Positions 50,338 through 61,430 of a stretch of 64,000 bases of DNA are shown piece by piece; the stretch's first letter is position 1; the number at the start of each line of letters is the position of its first letter. The stretch is from Juglans regia (lineage: Eukaryota; Streptophyta; Magnoliopsida; Fagales; Juglandaceae), in the NCBI RefSeq assembly GCF_001411555.2, contig NC_049903.1, positions 34,778,145-34,842,144 on the forward strand, written 5' to 3'. The notes below the pieces were generated by a model. The model did no database searches, had not been told where the DNA came from, and saw only the letters and a list, made by a program, of their open reading frames with translations. A program made the position numbers and the translations under genes.

Positions 50338-52930
50338 TTTTTTTGATCAGTAAAAAGAGAGATGTTATATATATGAATGAAATAAACATAGTCATTGTAT
50401 ACAGGACGTATACAAGGAACTCCTAAAACATTCTAAAAGCGATAAATTAAAGACAAGAATTCCTAAACATTGTCCCCATGTAATACAATAGTGGAAAACC
50501 AACACATTAGAGCGTGGAGAAAAAAATTCTTCAACTCAGTACTTGTGCGTTCCTTATCTTCAAAACAACGCGCATTCCTTTCCATCCAAATACACCACAT
50601 AATACACAGCGGAATCATCTTCCACACTGCTGCCACTTGTTTGCAACCTTGCAACTTTGACCAACATCCCAACAAATCCACCACCCTCATAGGCATAACC
50701 CAGGCAATATCAACCCTCAGAAAGATCTCATCCCACAATACTCTTGTTACCTCACAATGTAGTAATAGATGGTCCACAGATTCTCCATTCTTCTTACACA
50801 AGTAGCACCAATCCAATACTACACATTCTCTCTTCCTCAAGTTGTCTGTGGTCAATATATTCCCAAGAGCTGCACTCCAAACGAAGAAAGCTACTCTAGA
50901 GGGCACACGAGACCTCCAAATATTCTTCCAAGGGAACGGAGTAATATCAAGTTATGTAGTCAAGAATACCCCTTGACTGTACATAACTTATGGTTATTAG
51001 ACTTCCACTTCAAACTATCTCACTGTGTCAATGGGATCTCCGTGAAATATAATAAGCTGAAAATTTCTGAAACAATAGATAATTCCCAATCATGGAAATC
51101 CCTATTAAAAAGGATATTCCACAAATGCGCACCATGAGAGAATATACGCACGTCAGCCACTGAAACTTCCCTATCAGCTGCAATACGATATAAGGCCGGA
51201 AAAACCCTTTCCAAAGCCTGGACTCCACACCACACATCCCTCCAAAATCTGATACGACTGCCCTCACCAACTGCAAAGTGAACTTGATTTACAAAACATG
51301 GCCACCCCTTCCTTATATACTTCCACAAAACCCACCCCATAGACCCCACTTACTTCCTTAGAGCACCAACCACCCCAATCAACACCATGTCTAGCATCAA
51401 TAGTGTCCCTCCACAATGACCCCCCTCCAAATGATATCTCCATAGCTATTTTCCCAATAAAGCTTTATTGCAAAATTCTCAAATTATGAACACCCAACCC
51501 CCCATTCACAATTGAGGCGCATACAGTCTCCCATCTAACCAAATGGAATTTCTTCTCTTCTCCCATTCCATCCCATAGGAACGCCCTAAAGAGTTTCTTC
51601 ACCCTGTTCACCACCCCTACAGGCATAGGAAACAAAGATAAAAAATAAGTTGGTAGATTAGTAAGAGTACTCTTGATAAGAGTGAGACGGCCCCCCTTCG
51701 ATAAGTACACCCGTTTCTAGCCAACCAGCCTTTTCTCTATCTTCTCCACTATCCCATCCCATATAGCTTTATTCTTGAAAGTTGCTCCCAAGGGGAGACC
51801 CAAGTATTTCATTAGAAAAGAGGACACCTTACAATCCAGGAGACTAGCTAACCTGAGAATATTAGAAACCACACCCACAAGAACCATCTCAGACTTGCCC
51901 AAATTCACCTTTAGCCCCGACATTGCCTCAAAGCAAAGTAGCAATGCTCTTAAAGTTTGGATCTGGCTACTCTTTGCTTCACAAAAAACTAATGTATCAT
52001 TTGGAAAAAGAAGATGTGATATGACAATAGTGCCACCATCACCATTGCCCACCTGAAAACCCGATAAGAAACCTCCCCCAACACCAGCCTGCACCATCCT
52101 ACTCAAAGCCTCCATAACTATTTCAAATAAAAGAGGAGATAAAGGATCTCCCTGCCGTAGACCCCTTGAACTAGCAAAAAAATCGGCAAGTGTACCATTA
52201 ACTAGAACTAAGAACCGGGCGGTTGAAATACAATGACGCATCCATGCAATCCACCTAATCCCAAAACCACATTTCTCAAGCACATATAAAAGGAATTCCC
52301 AATTCACATGGTCATAGGCCTTTTCCATGTCAAGCTTGCACAGAACACCTGAACCTCCCTCCCGTAACTTGTAATCCAAGCACTCATTTGCAATAAGTAC
52401 TGAGTCCAGAATTTGTCTCCCACGAATAAATGCGTTCTGGGACTTGGAGATAATATGTTCTAACACCGGACTAAGCCGGTTAGCAAGAACCTTCGAGATT
52501 ATCTTATAAACGCTACAAACCATGCTTATAGGCCGAAAATCTTCAATAGTTGAAGCCCCATGTTTCTTAGGAATAAGCGCAATAAAGGTCGTATTAATGG
52601 ATTTTTCAAACTTCTGAAAGGAGTGAAATTCGTAAAAAACCTGCATAACATCACCTTTTACGATATCCCAACAACTTTGAAAGAACCCCATTGAAAAGCC
52701 ATCCGGCCCCGGCACTTTATCCTTTGCCATGCCAGATATGACCTTGTGGATCTCTTCTTCAACAAAAGGTCTCTCTAAAATACTCATGCTCTTTTGGCCC
52801 ACCCTTGTATTCGGCCTTGGTACGCCATATACATGAGTGGGCCATGATGGTTTTGGCAAGGTTAAGAATGGATGGTTTCTATAACCAGATCCAATCATTG
52901 CAGTACTTGAGAGGAAAGAAAAAATCATCT
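50338..52930 (-). mobile_element. 5'-truncated LINE with nearly complete reverse transcriptase
   Basis: The longest open frame of the window (51717-52928, 403 codons) encodes most of a LINE reverse transcriptase. It has [77 protein letters not shown] and YLGLPLGA. The expected FADD catalytic motif reads FPND (LLFPNDTLVF), so an active-site acidic residue and its neighbour are lost. Downstream are [17 protein letters not shown] (51465-51710), a middle piece (51020-51349) and the zinc-binding C-terminus (50463-50906, WCYLCKKNGESVDHLLLHCE). The 3' end meets a T-run near 50338-50346. No convincing target-site duplication was found. Confidence 0.9.
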
Positions 52931-53049
52931 TTTGATCTCAAGGCTGCTACTGATTCCTTACTAGTTACTAGTTACTTGTGTTTCTTACACCTTGTACGAT
53001 TGCAGAGTCACTCGGAAATCCCTTTGTAATTTTCTGGACATTCATGTTT

Positions 53050-53290
53050 TGTTATAGATTTGGCGAGCATCTGGATAACTATTGAATTACAACAATATTG
53101 TACCGCAATTGGTGCGTCTTTGCAGATTTAATACTTTTGGCTGGTTGGTTCCATTACCACAAAGCTTCTCCAGAATTGGCTTGTTTAGTAGGGCTAAACA
53201 AGGACTTGGATCTCTTTCTTGGGCGGGGCATCAAGTACATATATTTTACAGAAACCAATTTCTGAGGGAGGAACCCCATTTTCATCTTGT
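53050..53290 (+). pseudogene. psaA: Nuclear plastid DNA fragment of psaA
   Basis: The DNA reads ATTTGGCGAGCATCTGG, then GAATTACAAC, TATTGTACCGCAATTGGTGC, GCTGGTTGGTTCCATTACCA and TCTCTTTCTTGGGCGGGGCA, followed by CATCAAGTACAT. These match the chloroplast psaA gene (photosystem I P700 apoprotein A1) in order, corresponding to IWRASGIT, YCTAIGA, GWFHYHKA and LGSLSWAGHQVH. Several deletions and substitutions relative to the plastid gene, including an internal gap before GGACTTGGATC, show an old transfer. It cannot encode a working protein in the nucleus. Confidence 0.88.
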
Positions 53291-53589
53291 GATGTGGGCG
53301 CCTTATATGGATCTACAATTTAACCGGGCAAAAGAAATATTGTGTTTGCACAGTCTTCAGGATTCTTCTTAATAAAAATTTATCAATGAAAATGGCTTGC
53401 ATTTTCATTTTCTTGTGTAAGATTTTGTTTTACGAAAATGAAGACATCTTTCAAGAAAAAATAGTTCCGATTATTGAGCTTAGTTTGGCCAGAGGAGGAA
53501 GAAGTTTGGGCATTGCCTTTATTTGGCCTTTTTAATATCTTCAATTTCTGGTAAGCAGAATAAAAGCCATACAATTAAACCTTAGAGAC

Positions 53590-53773
53590 TAGGGCTTCGT
53601 TTGCTTCCTCAACTCATCTCAACTTATCATTACAACTTTTTCAAATTCCAATACAAAATATAATAAACAATTCAACTTTTTCAAATCTCAAAATAATAAT
53701 AATATTAAAAAATAATATTCTAACAATATTTTATCATCTCAACTCAACTCAGTTTAATATCCAAACGCAGCCT
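53590..53773. mobile_element. MITE, CTCGTTTGT family
   Basis: The left end GGGCTTCGTTTGCTTCC pairs with the right end ATCCAAACGCAGCC. The interior carries AAAATATAATAAACAATTCA and TATTCTAACAATATTTTATC, shared with the other copies. Confidence 0.78.
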
Positions 53774-53885
53774 AAATCAATCTTTAAAATTCTAAGCCTG
53801 ATCCTTCACATCTTCTCTAACCTTCAGCCTCTGAAACCTTTCAAGAAAATGTCATAGAAGCTCTCTGGTGCTGCTTTCCTACATT

Positions 53886-53939
53886 AAAATATTGGCCTTC
53901 TTTACTTATATAAAAAAAAAAAAAATATTGGCCTTCTTT
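53886..53939 (+). mobile_element. Tail-only retroposon micro-insertion
   Basis: The 18 bases AAAATATTGGCCTTCTTT occur at 53886-53903 and again at 53922-53939. Between them is only ACTTATATAAAAAAAAAA. This is the tail of the local SINE/LINE type with a target-site duplication and almost no body. Confidence 0.82.
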
Positions 53940-55649
53940 CATTGACCTTAACAATGAATTATTAGTTACATTTTTTAGTATGTAAACTTAATTCAGAGAA
54001 GTTTGTCTCTGCCAGTTGTAAATGCTTCATACTTGCTACAGTTCCCAGAGTGAATTCTTGATGATAATGTAACCATTGTTCAGCTTATGAGGTTTTACAA
54101 GAACTTGGGTTTAACCAATGACATTGTTTAAATAAGATGTTGTGCTTGCAGGAACTTGATTCTTCTAGAGTATAAGATTGAAGGTTTTATTTGTATATTT
54201 CTTTCTAATAGGTTGAGGAGTTGATTAAGAATGCTTCAGACGTTAAGGCATGCGAGCAATCGGAGGATAGGTCCCACAAGTCTGGGGAAGTGCTGTGTTA
54301 ACATTAAAATAGTGGAAAACCTCATTTTGCCCATGGACTTTGCAGAAATTGTTATGAAGACGTAACTCCACTCTTTTTTCATCTGTTCGTTCACTTAATT
54401 ATGCTTTGATTCTTCATGTTCATGCTTGTTTTTCGTTAATGTAGTTTGTTGAACTTTCTGGGGGACTGCATGGTGGGTCAGAACCTCCTGCATTCCAGTG
54501 TGCTGAAAGGGAGAGAATAGCCATGGCATCTGCTAATAAGGGGGGAGATGAATCAAGTGCTTCCTTAATGCCTTGGAAGGTCAGAAAACATTGAACAGGT
54601 AACTGAACGGTTGGTCCTATCTTGACATTTCTAACTTATTGTTTGTATTTGTTTTTTATGTTTATGTTAACAAGTTCAAAGTGGTAATTTTTGTATTAGA
54701 AAGAAATGGGTGAAGGCTAATGTTTTATATTCCCTACCTAGACTTAAAATAAACAATTTGGAGTATTGTTGGATCTATTCCACATCTGCCTTCTAGCATA
54801 TTACCGATTCTCAGAATTTATCAACCTCTATGCCTAAATTCAAATGTATTATTAATTAGTTAATTTTTGCTTCTTTTTTGGTCTGATTTATTTTCTAGCT
54901 TGAAAGCAGCCAAAAGGCAATCAAGAATGATCGATTGGACCTGAGGGAGAATGAAAGTATTTGTACATATTACATTAAAATACTTTTAACAGAAAAATCC
55001 TAGTCCTGTATTTTTGTACTATACATCTGCAAGCAGTTATATTAAATTATATTCAATCTCAGCTGCTGTCATGGGAGATCAGATTGGAATAGGTGGTGTT
55101 TCGGATGCATGTCAGAAATCTAAGGATACAAGCTTGATCAATGATGATGAATCAGATGGTCTTTCTGATATTGATGATGTTGAAGTATGGAGCTTATTGC
55201 ATTTACCAATAGATTTGTGCGTCATTGTATATTTTGTTTGCCTCATGAGTGGTGTGCACATGCCGCACAAATATTTTCAACTAGGAGCTGGAGTGGAAAA
55301 ATATATGCCCTTTATGTACTTTCTGTCGTTGCCATATGAGCATCTTTATGAGGAAGCTTTGGATTGATAATAGCACGAATGGGAGCAACCCAAGTATGAA
55401 TTCTGAATTTTATGGCAGTAAAATATGTATATACTTTTAAATATAAGAATGTCCAAGATATGGTATGAATATGAAAACTCATCTGGACAATAATACTATC
55501 ACTTGTCAGAAATTCTAATTTTTGTGAGTCTGGACTGTAAGGGATTATTAACTCTCAAAGTTTAAAAATCTTATGGCCAAATTCATCGGGTCAGTTTGAT
55601 GTTGCATTTTCTTTGTCCCGTACAATTATGCATGGCATTATTTATAAAT

Positions 55650-55863
55650 AATGACTTGTGGTAGGAGTTTGTTAATGTGTGTATTGCTAGGTGAGTGGCT
55701 ACCTCAACAATGAGGAGGAGATGCGTTTTAAGAAGATTATCTGGGAGGAAATGAACAATGACTTGTGGTAGGAGTTTGTTAATGTGTGTATTGCTAGGTG
55801 AGTGGCTACCTCAACAATGAGGAGGAGATGCGTTTTAAGAAGATTATCTGGGAGGAAATGAAC
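55650..55863 (+). repeat. Perfect 107 bp tandem duplication spanning an exon boundary
   Basis: Bases 55650-55756 and 55757-55863 are identical. The unit covers the end of an intron, its AG acceptor and the first 66 bases of the exon starting GTGAGTGGCTACC. Only the second copy continues to the exon end and donor at 55878. Reading through the first copy meets a TAG, but splicing to the second acceptor restores the normal exon. Confidence 0.95.
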
Positions 55864-56477
55864 AGAGAGTATCTTCAGGTTAAAGATTCATTGCGACTTT
55901 GAATATACCTTTTGTTGAAGACTAGCATACATATTCTGACACTATATGTTGCCCTTACTTGACTATGAGATTTACTGTAATATCTATGGTTCCCAGGAAC
56001 AAGCAGCAGCAGCTGCTGCTAAGATGGGAAGTCAGGCCAGCTTTCAGAATTCTTCTGATGAATTGCGAGCTGCACATGAACTAGCTGCAGCAACTGCAGC
56101 AGCTGTGGCAAAGTCAAGAAAGGTGCTTTTTTGATCACTCATATCAGTGAAAAAACTTCTTGAAGTTTGGTTGATTTTGTTAGATTTTTACATGTGAATT
56201 TCATGCGTTATGTGATTGAAGTTACGGTGAAGTTTTAATCTTAAACACAATAGTTGAGATCAAATCATGTTTGTGATAAGTTTTGGCTAATTGTAGCCTA
56301 TATTCTAGACTAAATACTTCTGTTTGCTACTTTGTCAAGTTGGATAGGGCGCTACCTTGTGTTGATCCTGCAGGCAGGGCTCTGGCATATATGATCCACT
56401 AATCCTAAACTCTGCATTTTTTTCCTCCAACTAAAAAATTAAAGGAAAAGGCTTGACCCTGTGCAGTTGCTCTTGAT

Positions 56478-57123
56478 TAGGGGTGTAAACCGGTCGGTCT
56501 GGACCGGAGAAACCGACTGGACTGGACCGACCAAATGCATGGTCGGTTTCGGTCCAATAAATAAGAATGTTTCAGTCTTCGGTCCGGTCCCGGGGTGGAG
56601 ATTTCTCGGACCGGACCGACCAAATAAAAAATAAAAAAAATAAAATATTATATATTATTTATATAATAATTATACAATTAACAATATAAAATTTTAAATA
56701 TGTTATTAATACTTGTTAATATTCTATAAATTAACAATATTTTATTTATATCTTAATCTAACCTATCACTATTAACAATATAAAATTTTAAATATGTTAT
56801 TAACACTTGTTAATATTCTATGAATTAACTAATATATAATATCAATTAGTTAATTATATAGTAATTATATAAATTAATAATGTAATTTTCATTTAATTTA
56901 TTATCATTGACCATATAAAATATTTTTTTATTGAGTTTGTTACCTAATCCATATTAATAAGTCACTTAATTTAATTTAGTATTTTAAATAAATTTTTTTT
57001 ATTAATTGATTTAAAAAAAAAAAAAATGCCGGACCAATGGACCTACCGGACCAGACCGGACCATATCGGTCCGGTCCGGTCCCTATGGGGTGTTCGGACC
57101 GGACCGACCGGTTTACACCCCTA
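56478..57123. mobile_element. Non-autonomous hAT-like MITE
   Basis: The ends TAGGGGTGTAAACCGGTCGG and the reverse complement of CCGACCGGTTTACACCCCTA... at the right match almost perfectly over 20 or more bases. The flanking 8-mers CTCTTGAT (56470-56477) and CTCTTGAC (57124-57131) differ by one base. Next to each end are several GGACCGGACCGACC-type motifs, while the 400 bp core is strongly AT-rich. The core carries an internal repeat: about 60 bases from 56678 recur from 56771. It lies in an intron of the BRF1 remnant. Confidence 0.9.
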
Positions 57124-57293
57124 CTCTTGACAGCTGCTTATATGATTGTTGAAATTCATTCAAACCAGTCGACCTGTGCAATGCATGGGAATAATTGTAG
57201 TAGAATAGCTAAGAGGTGAGGAAGCTAAAGGGGTCAATAATGATTAAGTCAATAGCTGCAATAAGATGAGTAGTGTTTTTTCTTTATTGTGAA

Positions 57294-57335
57294 AAGTAAT
57301 AATAAAATGGTTTTTTTATAAGTAATAATGAAATG
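57294..57335 (-). mobile_element. Tail-only retroposon micro-insertion
   Basis: AAGTAATAATAAAATG (57294-57309) and AAGTAATAATGAAATG (57320-57335) flank a short G plus T-run. The inserted part is only a tail of about ten bases. One mismatch separates the duplicates. Confidence 0.55.
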
Positions 57336-58570
57336 ATAGAAGAGTTAAGTGTAGAAAAGTCAAAGAGACAAGTAATGGGAAATCAATAACCACTGTAAAG
57401 ATGAAAAGTCTTTTTTCCCCCTCTATTGATTAGTAAATCATAAATGGTAGGGAACCTTTTGTCTTCAAACCTATTTCTAATCTTAATTTCAAAGAATCGA
57501 ATGAGTTTATTGCGGTAATAAAGATAATACAATTAAAGGTCTTTTTAGCATGTGAATGATTGGGATAAGTCAATGATGTAAAATGAAAAATAAAATGATG
57601 AGGTGGCTAAAAAAAATACAAAGAAGATGCTTCAGAAATTATATAGATAAGAGAAATGATTTGCATAACCCCAAATAGACAACTCTCACGCAATCCCTTT
57701 GTAAAAAAGTGGACCCCGCCTTAAAAAGTGTAAAAAAAAATTTATTCTTTTTTAGTGGGACCCACTTTTCTACAGAGAGCCTGTATGGGGCTTGTCTATT
57801 TGAGGCTTTTACCTAGCATTACTTGATAGATAATTGATATTTGCTTGTCACTTAAAACAGAAAATGAAAGTTTCTGCCCAAATAGTATTTTAGCGTGATG
57901 CACTCCAATTGACTGCTTGCACTTCATTTGTATATTTTCTCTATTTTTTTATGATTGTGTTGAAGTTATATTTTTGCTTGTCTTGTAATTCTCATTACAA
58001 ATTCTTTATCTTCTAATGACACCTCTACATGTTTGGTTTCGTAATAAATTAGGAGAGGAAACAAAAACAAGATGTAAATGCCAATCCTGCTCAAACGGCT
58101 GCAGAAACAGCTTATCAAATGCTAATCAAGAAGGTAAGTCATGGAAAGATCAATTCTGGAAGCAACTGATTACTCACTAAATATGGTAAAATAGCTATGG
58201 AGACTGGTATTTTGATCACATGGTAGTTAACCGTATTAATCAGATTTCTAACTTTACTGGTTCATCTGTCACTTGTTTCCACTTAGCTTGATTTGGTGTC
58301 ATATTTTCTTTGTTAATATTTATTTCGGTTGTGGTTTTGTTGTCTGACATTAGCTCTTTTATGGTTATTAATTTCATTGGTAGTTTTTTTAATTGCTCCT
58401 GGCACTGCCTCTGTTCTGATTTTTCACACTATTCATTTTCATAGAGACTCAGTTCGAAAATCAACTATGATGTATTGGAGACACTCTTTGCCGAAAAGGT
58501 ATGTATATTTTCTTGTACTTTTATCGTACAAAGTCCAATTGAGGGATATAGATTTGTTTATTTAATATAA

Positions 58571-58650
58571 TATATCCTCATTGTTTTTTGTTTTTTTTAG
58601 AAGTAATAGTATATCCTCATTGTTGGCTTACTTATCAAAGAAAATATAGC
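58571..58650 (-). mobile_element. Two tail-only micro-insertions at one site
   Basis: TATATCCTCATTGTT occurs at 58571-58585 and 58610-58624, with a T-run and AGAAGTAATAG between. A third ATATCCTCAT follows at about 58641, separated by sequence containing TTACTTATCAAAGAAAA, the LINE-type tail. This suggests two independent insertions in nearly the same target. Confidence 0.6.
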
Positions 58651-58999
58651 ATATCCTCATGCCTTCTATCAGGAGGAAAAAAAAAGAAGAAGAGTATATC
58701 ATCATGCGCACATAATTCCTTCTTGAACCTGGCTGTGGCAATAAAACCAGCTTTTGGAGGGGGTATGATATACATTACCACTTTTTACTCTTACAATTCA
58801 GGTATTATATACACCATTTCACAACAAACTGAGTAATCCAAAAAAAAAAATAAATAAAAGTCTGAGTATCAGTCATTAGCAGTTACGACCAGATCATAAA
58901 TTTATATTTTGTAGTTGTACTTGTGTGTGTGCACACTGGTGCATGAATACATTTCATTCACATTGAAAGTGCCATACACTTTTGGTTCTCCTAATTTGC

Positions 59000-59202
59000 G
59001 ACTGATATGAGATGAGATAGGTTGAGATTAAAGTTAAAAGTTGAATAAAATATTACTAGAATATATATTTTTAATATTATTTTTGTTTTAAAATTTGAAA
59101 AAATTGAATTGTTTATTTTATTTTTATGAGAATTTGAAAAAGTTTTAATAATTAGATTAGATGAGATAAGTCGAAAGGAGTTGTGAAAATAAAGGAGGCC
59201 TT
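59000..59202. mobile_element. MITE, shared AT-rich family
   Basis: It contains GTTAAAAGTTGAATAAAATA, ATTGAATTGTTTATTTTATT and ends AGGAGGCC, in reverse orientation relative to 53590-53773. The left end is worn. Confidence 0.7.
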
Positions 59203-59271
59203 AATTTCCTTATTTTAGGGCAGCATTGGGATTTGTCAAGCTTTTCTGAATCAACTTGACTCGTAAACTAA

Positions 59272-59625
59272 GGGGTTGTTTGGGAAATACATCTCATCTT
59301 ATCTAAAAATTTCTCATAATTTCCTTTCCAAACATCCCTAAAACACAAACACTTTTCAATTTCAAATCTTCAACTTTTTCATCTAATTATTACCTAATCA
59401 TTACAATTTTCTTAAATTTTCAAACAAAATACAAAAAACAATTCAAAATTTTTAAAATCTCAAAATAAAAATTATATTAAAAAATTATATTCTAACAGTA
59501 TTTTAATTTTATAATATTTTTATTCAACTTTTTCTCTTTCTTTCTCAAAATTCAATAAAATATCTTTAACTCAAACCATTTTATTACTATTCATAAAATT
59601 CTTATATCATCTTATTCCTTAAGCA
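59272..59625. mobile_element. MITE, longer variant
   Basis: It starts AAGGGGTTGTTTGGGAAATA and ends near CTTATTCCTTAAGC. The interior has CATCTAATTATTACC, CAAACAAAATAC and TATTCTAACAGTATTTTAAT. It is related in the interior to the other copies but is about 150 bp longer. Confidence 0.6.
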
Positions 59626-59849
59626 TCCACGTATGTGATTGGCTGCATTATTTATTTTAATATAAAAGAATTGTTTTGGGCCTTCTGACTAATTACTTCA
59701 GTGGAGTGCACAATGAATATGCAAAAGTGATTGTATAAAGCATAATTCTAGAAATAAATATATAAAGTGAGTAATACATCATTAAGTTTCTTTCATTTCA
59801 ATTTCTAAAATTAAAAAAACACAAAATTGATATGGTATGTATATTTAGG

Positions 59850-60065
59850 GCAGGTTTGGGGGGTGGGATGAGACACAAAATTCTCATCTCATCTCATCAT
59901 TACACATTTTTTAAATTCCTATACAAAATATAATAAACAATTCAACTTTTTCAAATCCCAATTCAACTTTTTCAAATCCCAATACAATAATAATACCAAA
60001 ACATAATATTTTAAACACTAAAATAAAATACAAAATTCTCATCTTACTCCCCAAACCTGCCCTAG
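59850..60065. mobile_element. MITE with clean inverted ends
   Basis: The left end TTAGGGCAGGTTTGGGG pairs with the right end CCCCAAACCTGCCCTA. The interior has ATAATAAACAATTCAACTTT and an internal repeat of CAATTCAACTTTTTCAAATC. The interior belongs to the shared family though the ends differ. Confidence 0.8.
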
Positions 60066-60469
60066 TGAATATTGTCAATCTTAAACAATGAGCGGTGTTT
60101 CAATGTTCAATGGTTTTTGGGTTACTCGCAAGTTGCTTGACATGTCCTAGACTCCTAATTGTTGCTTTGGGAATTATATATGTTATAGACAATAAATTAA
60201 TCGCAGCTATCAAGAATAATGTCATCAACTCGTCATTTTTTATGGTAAAATAACCTAATTTTTTTTTTATACATAAATCGGATGAATACTGTATTGGTGT
60301 CTTTGGAAAGCGAATTCAAAAGAGAGAAGCTTCAAACCGTTGATGGTGTAAATTTCTATTTTACACCATCCAATAGAAAGGGAACACGTAAGAACTTTAC
60401 TTTGTTTACCGTGGGTGCAACTTTAAACTAGTACTTCTGTTTCGGTCGCATTCTTTTGAAGGAAGGGTT

Positions 60470-60990
60470 TCTTCTGTTCGATTTCTTCTTTGAATTTTCC
60501 TCTTCCTTTCAGTCTCTCTCTCATCTTATGAAGCTTCTCTCCCTCTCTCCCTCTCTCCCTCTCTTAGCCATCTGCATTGACAACCACGTATAGAGCAAGA
60601 GAGAAGGGGGGAAAGAGAAGTAAAAATGTAGTCTACTAGATCTAGATTCACAATATTGAAAAATCTGTTGTTTTAAAAAAAAATCAAAACCCAAGAAACC
60701 TGTGATTTTTATCAGAATGTGCTAGAAAATCAATGTGAAAGTAAACAGTATCTAGGTTCTAATAAATAGTATCAAAAAGTTCTGACGATGGGTTTGACGT
60801 CAGCGACGGAGTACGACGATGGATCTGGGTAGCTTGTGGTCCAGCTCTAGTCGGAAGATGGGTGATTGGGTGTGACGATATCAAGATAGGTGGATATGGC
60901 AGCGATGGCTGAATACGGTTGTGGGATGGTGAAGATAATGATGGTGAAGATGATGATGAAGATTTTTTTTTTTTTTTTTTTTTCAGAAAT
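60470..60990. other. CT-rich block and T-run, no gene called
   Basis: A CTCTCTCCCT repeat lies at 60530-60565 and a 22-base T-run at 60963-60984. GATGATG-rich sequence precedes the T-run. It could be an untranslated leader, but no coding sequence follows. Confidence 0.4.
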
Positions 60991-61214
60991 CGGACTAGGG
61001 TATAGGACTTATCAAATGGGAAACTTTACAGCGTAATGCAGCGCTGAAATTGTATTCGGGGGGAGGGGAGAAAGGTCTTGGGAGGTGGAGAAAGCTCCTG
61101 CCAAATCATTTATGGCCCCTACACCCAATTCTATTTCACGTTAGGAGAAATTTATACGTGTCATTTGAGGATTAGGGGGTGTAAAATGTTTAAACACACC
61201 TAATCCTGCTCTCA

Positions 61215-61430
61215 GACTTTAAGGATTTGTTTATTTTTATATATGAGATAAGATGAGTTAAAATTAAAATTAAAAAATTGAATAAAGTATTGTTAGAATA
61301 TATTTTTTAATATTATTTTTATTTTATGATTTGAAAAAGTTGAATGGTTTATTTTATTTTATATTAGAAGTTGGAAAAGTTGTAATGAGATAAGATGAGA
61401 TATTTTTTAAAAGCAAACTTGGCTGAATTT
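61215..61430. mobile_element. MITE, shared AT-rich family
   Basis: The interior motifs AATTGAATAAAGTATTGTTA, AATATATTTTTTAATATTAT and AAAAAGTTGAATGGTTTATT match the reverse-oriented copies. The ends AAGGATTTGTTTATTTTTAT and AAAGCAAACTT are degenerate. Confidence 0.68.

Larger units (their letters stand above)
54212..58498 (+). pseudogene. BRF1: BRF1-like (TFIIIB subunit) gene remnant, 3' exons
   Basis: Eight exon-like blocks match the C-terminal half of plant BRF1, the TFIIB-related subunit of TFIIIB that recruits RNA polymerase III: 54212-54361, 54445-54598, 54899-54956, 55063-55184, 55798-55878, 55997-56122, 58053-58133 and 58445-58498. Landmarks are SHKSGEVLC, FAHGLCRNCYED, VELSGGLHGGSEPPAF, GLSDIDDVEV, GYLNNEEEMRFKKIIWEEMN, AAETAYQMLIKK and KINYDVLETLFAEK. 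The zinc ribbon and cyclin folds are absent upstream, where LINE and plastid DNA lie. Block 1 has two in-frame TAA codons (54299-54301, 54305-54307) and block 2 loses frame near 54580. Blocks 4-8 are open with good splice sites and cover the Brf1 homology region. I see no final exon after 58498. It is most likely a pseudogene; a short transcript from the intact blocks cannot be excluded. Confidence 0.85.

Noticed and set aside
50470..51137. Plus-strand frames opposite the LINE
   Set aside because: They are shadows of the minus-strand LINE C-terminal coding region.
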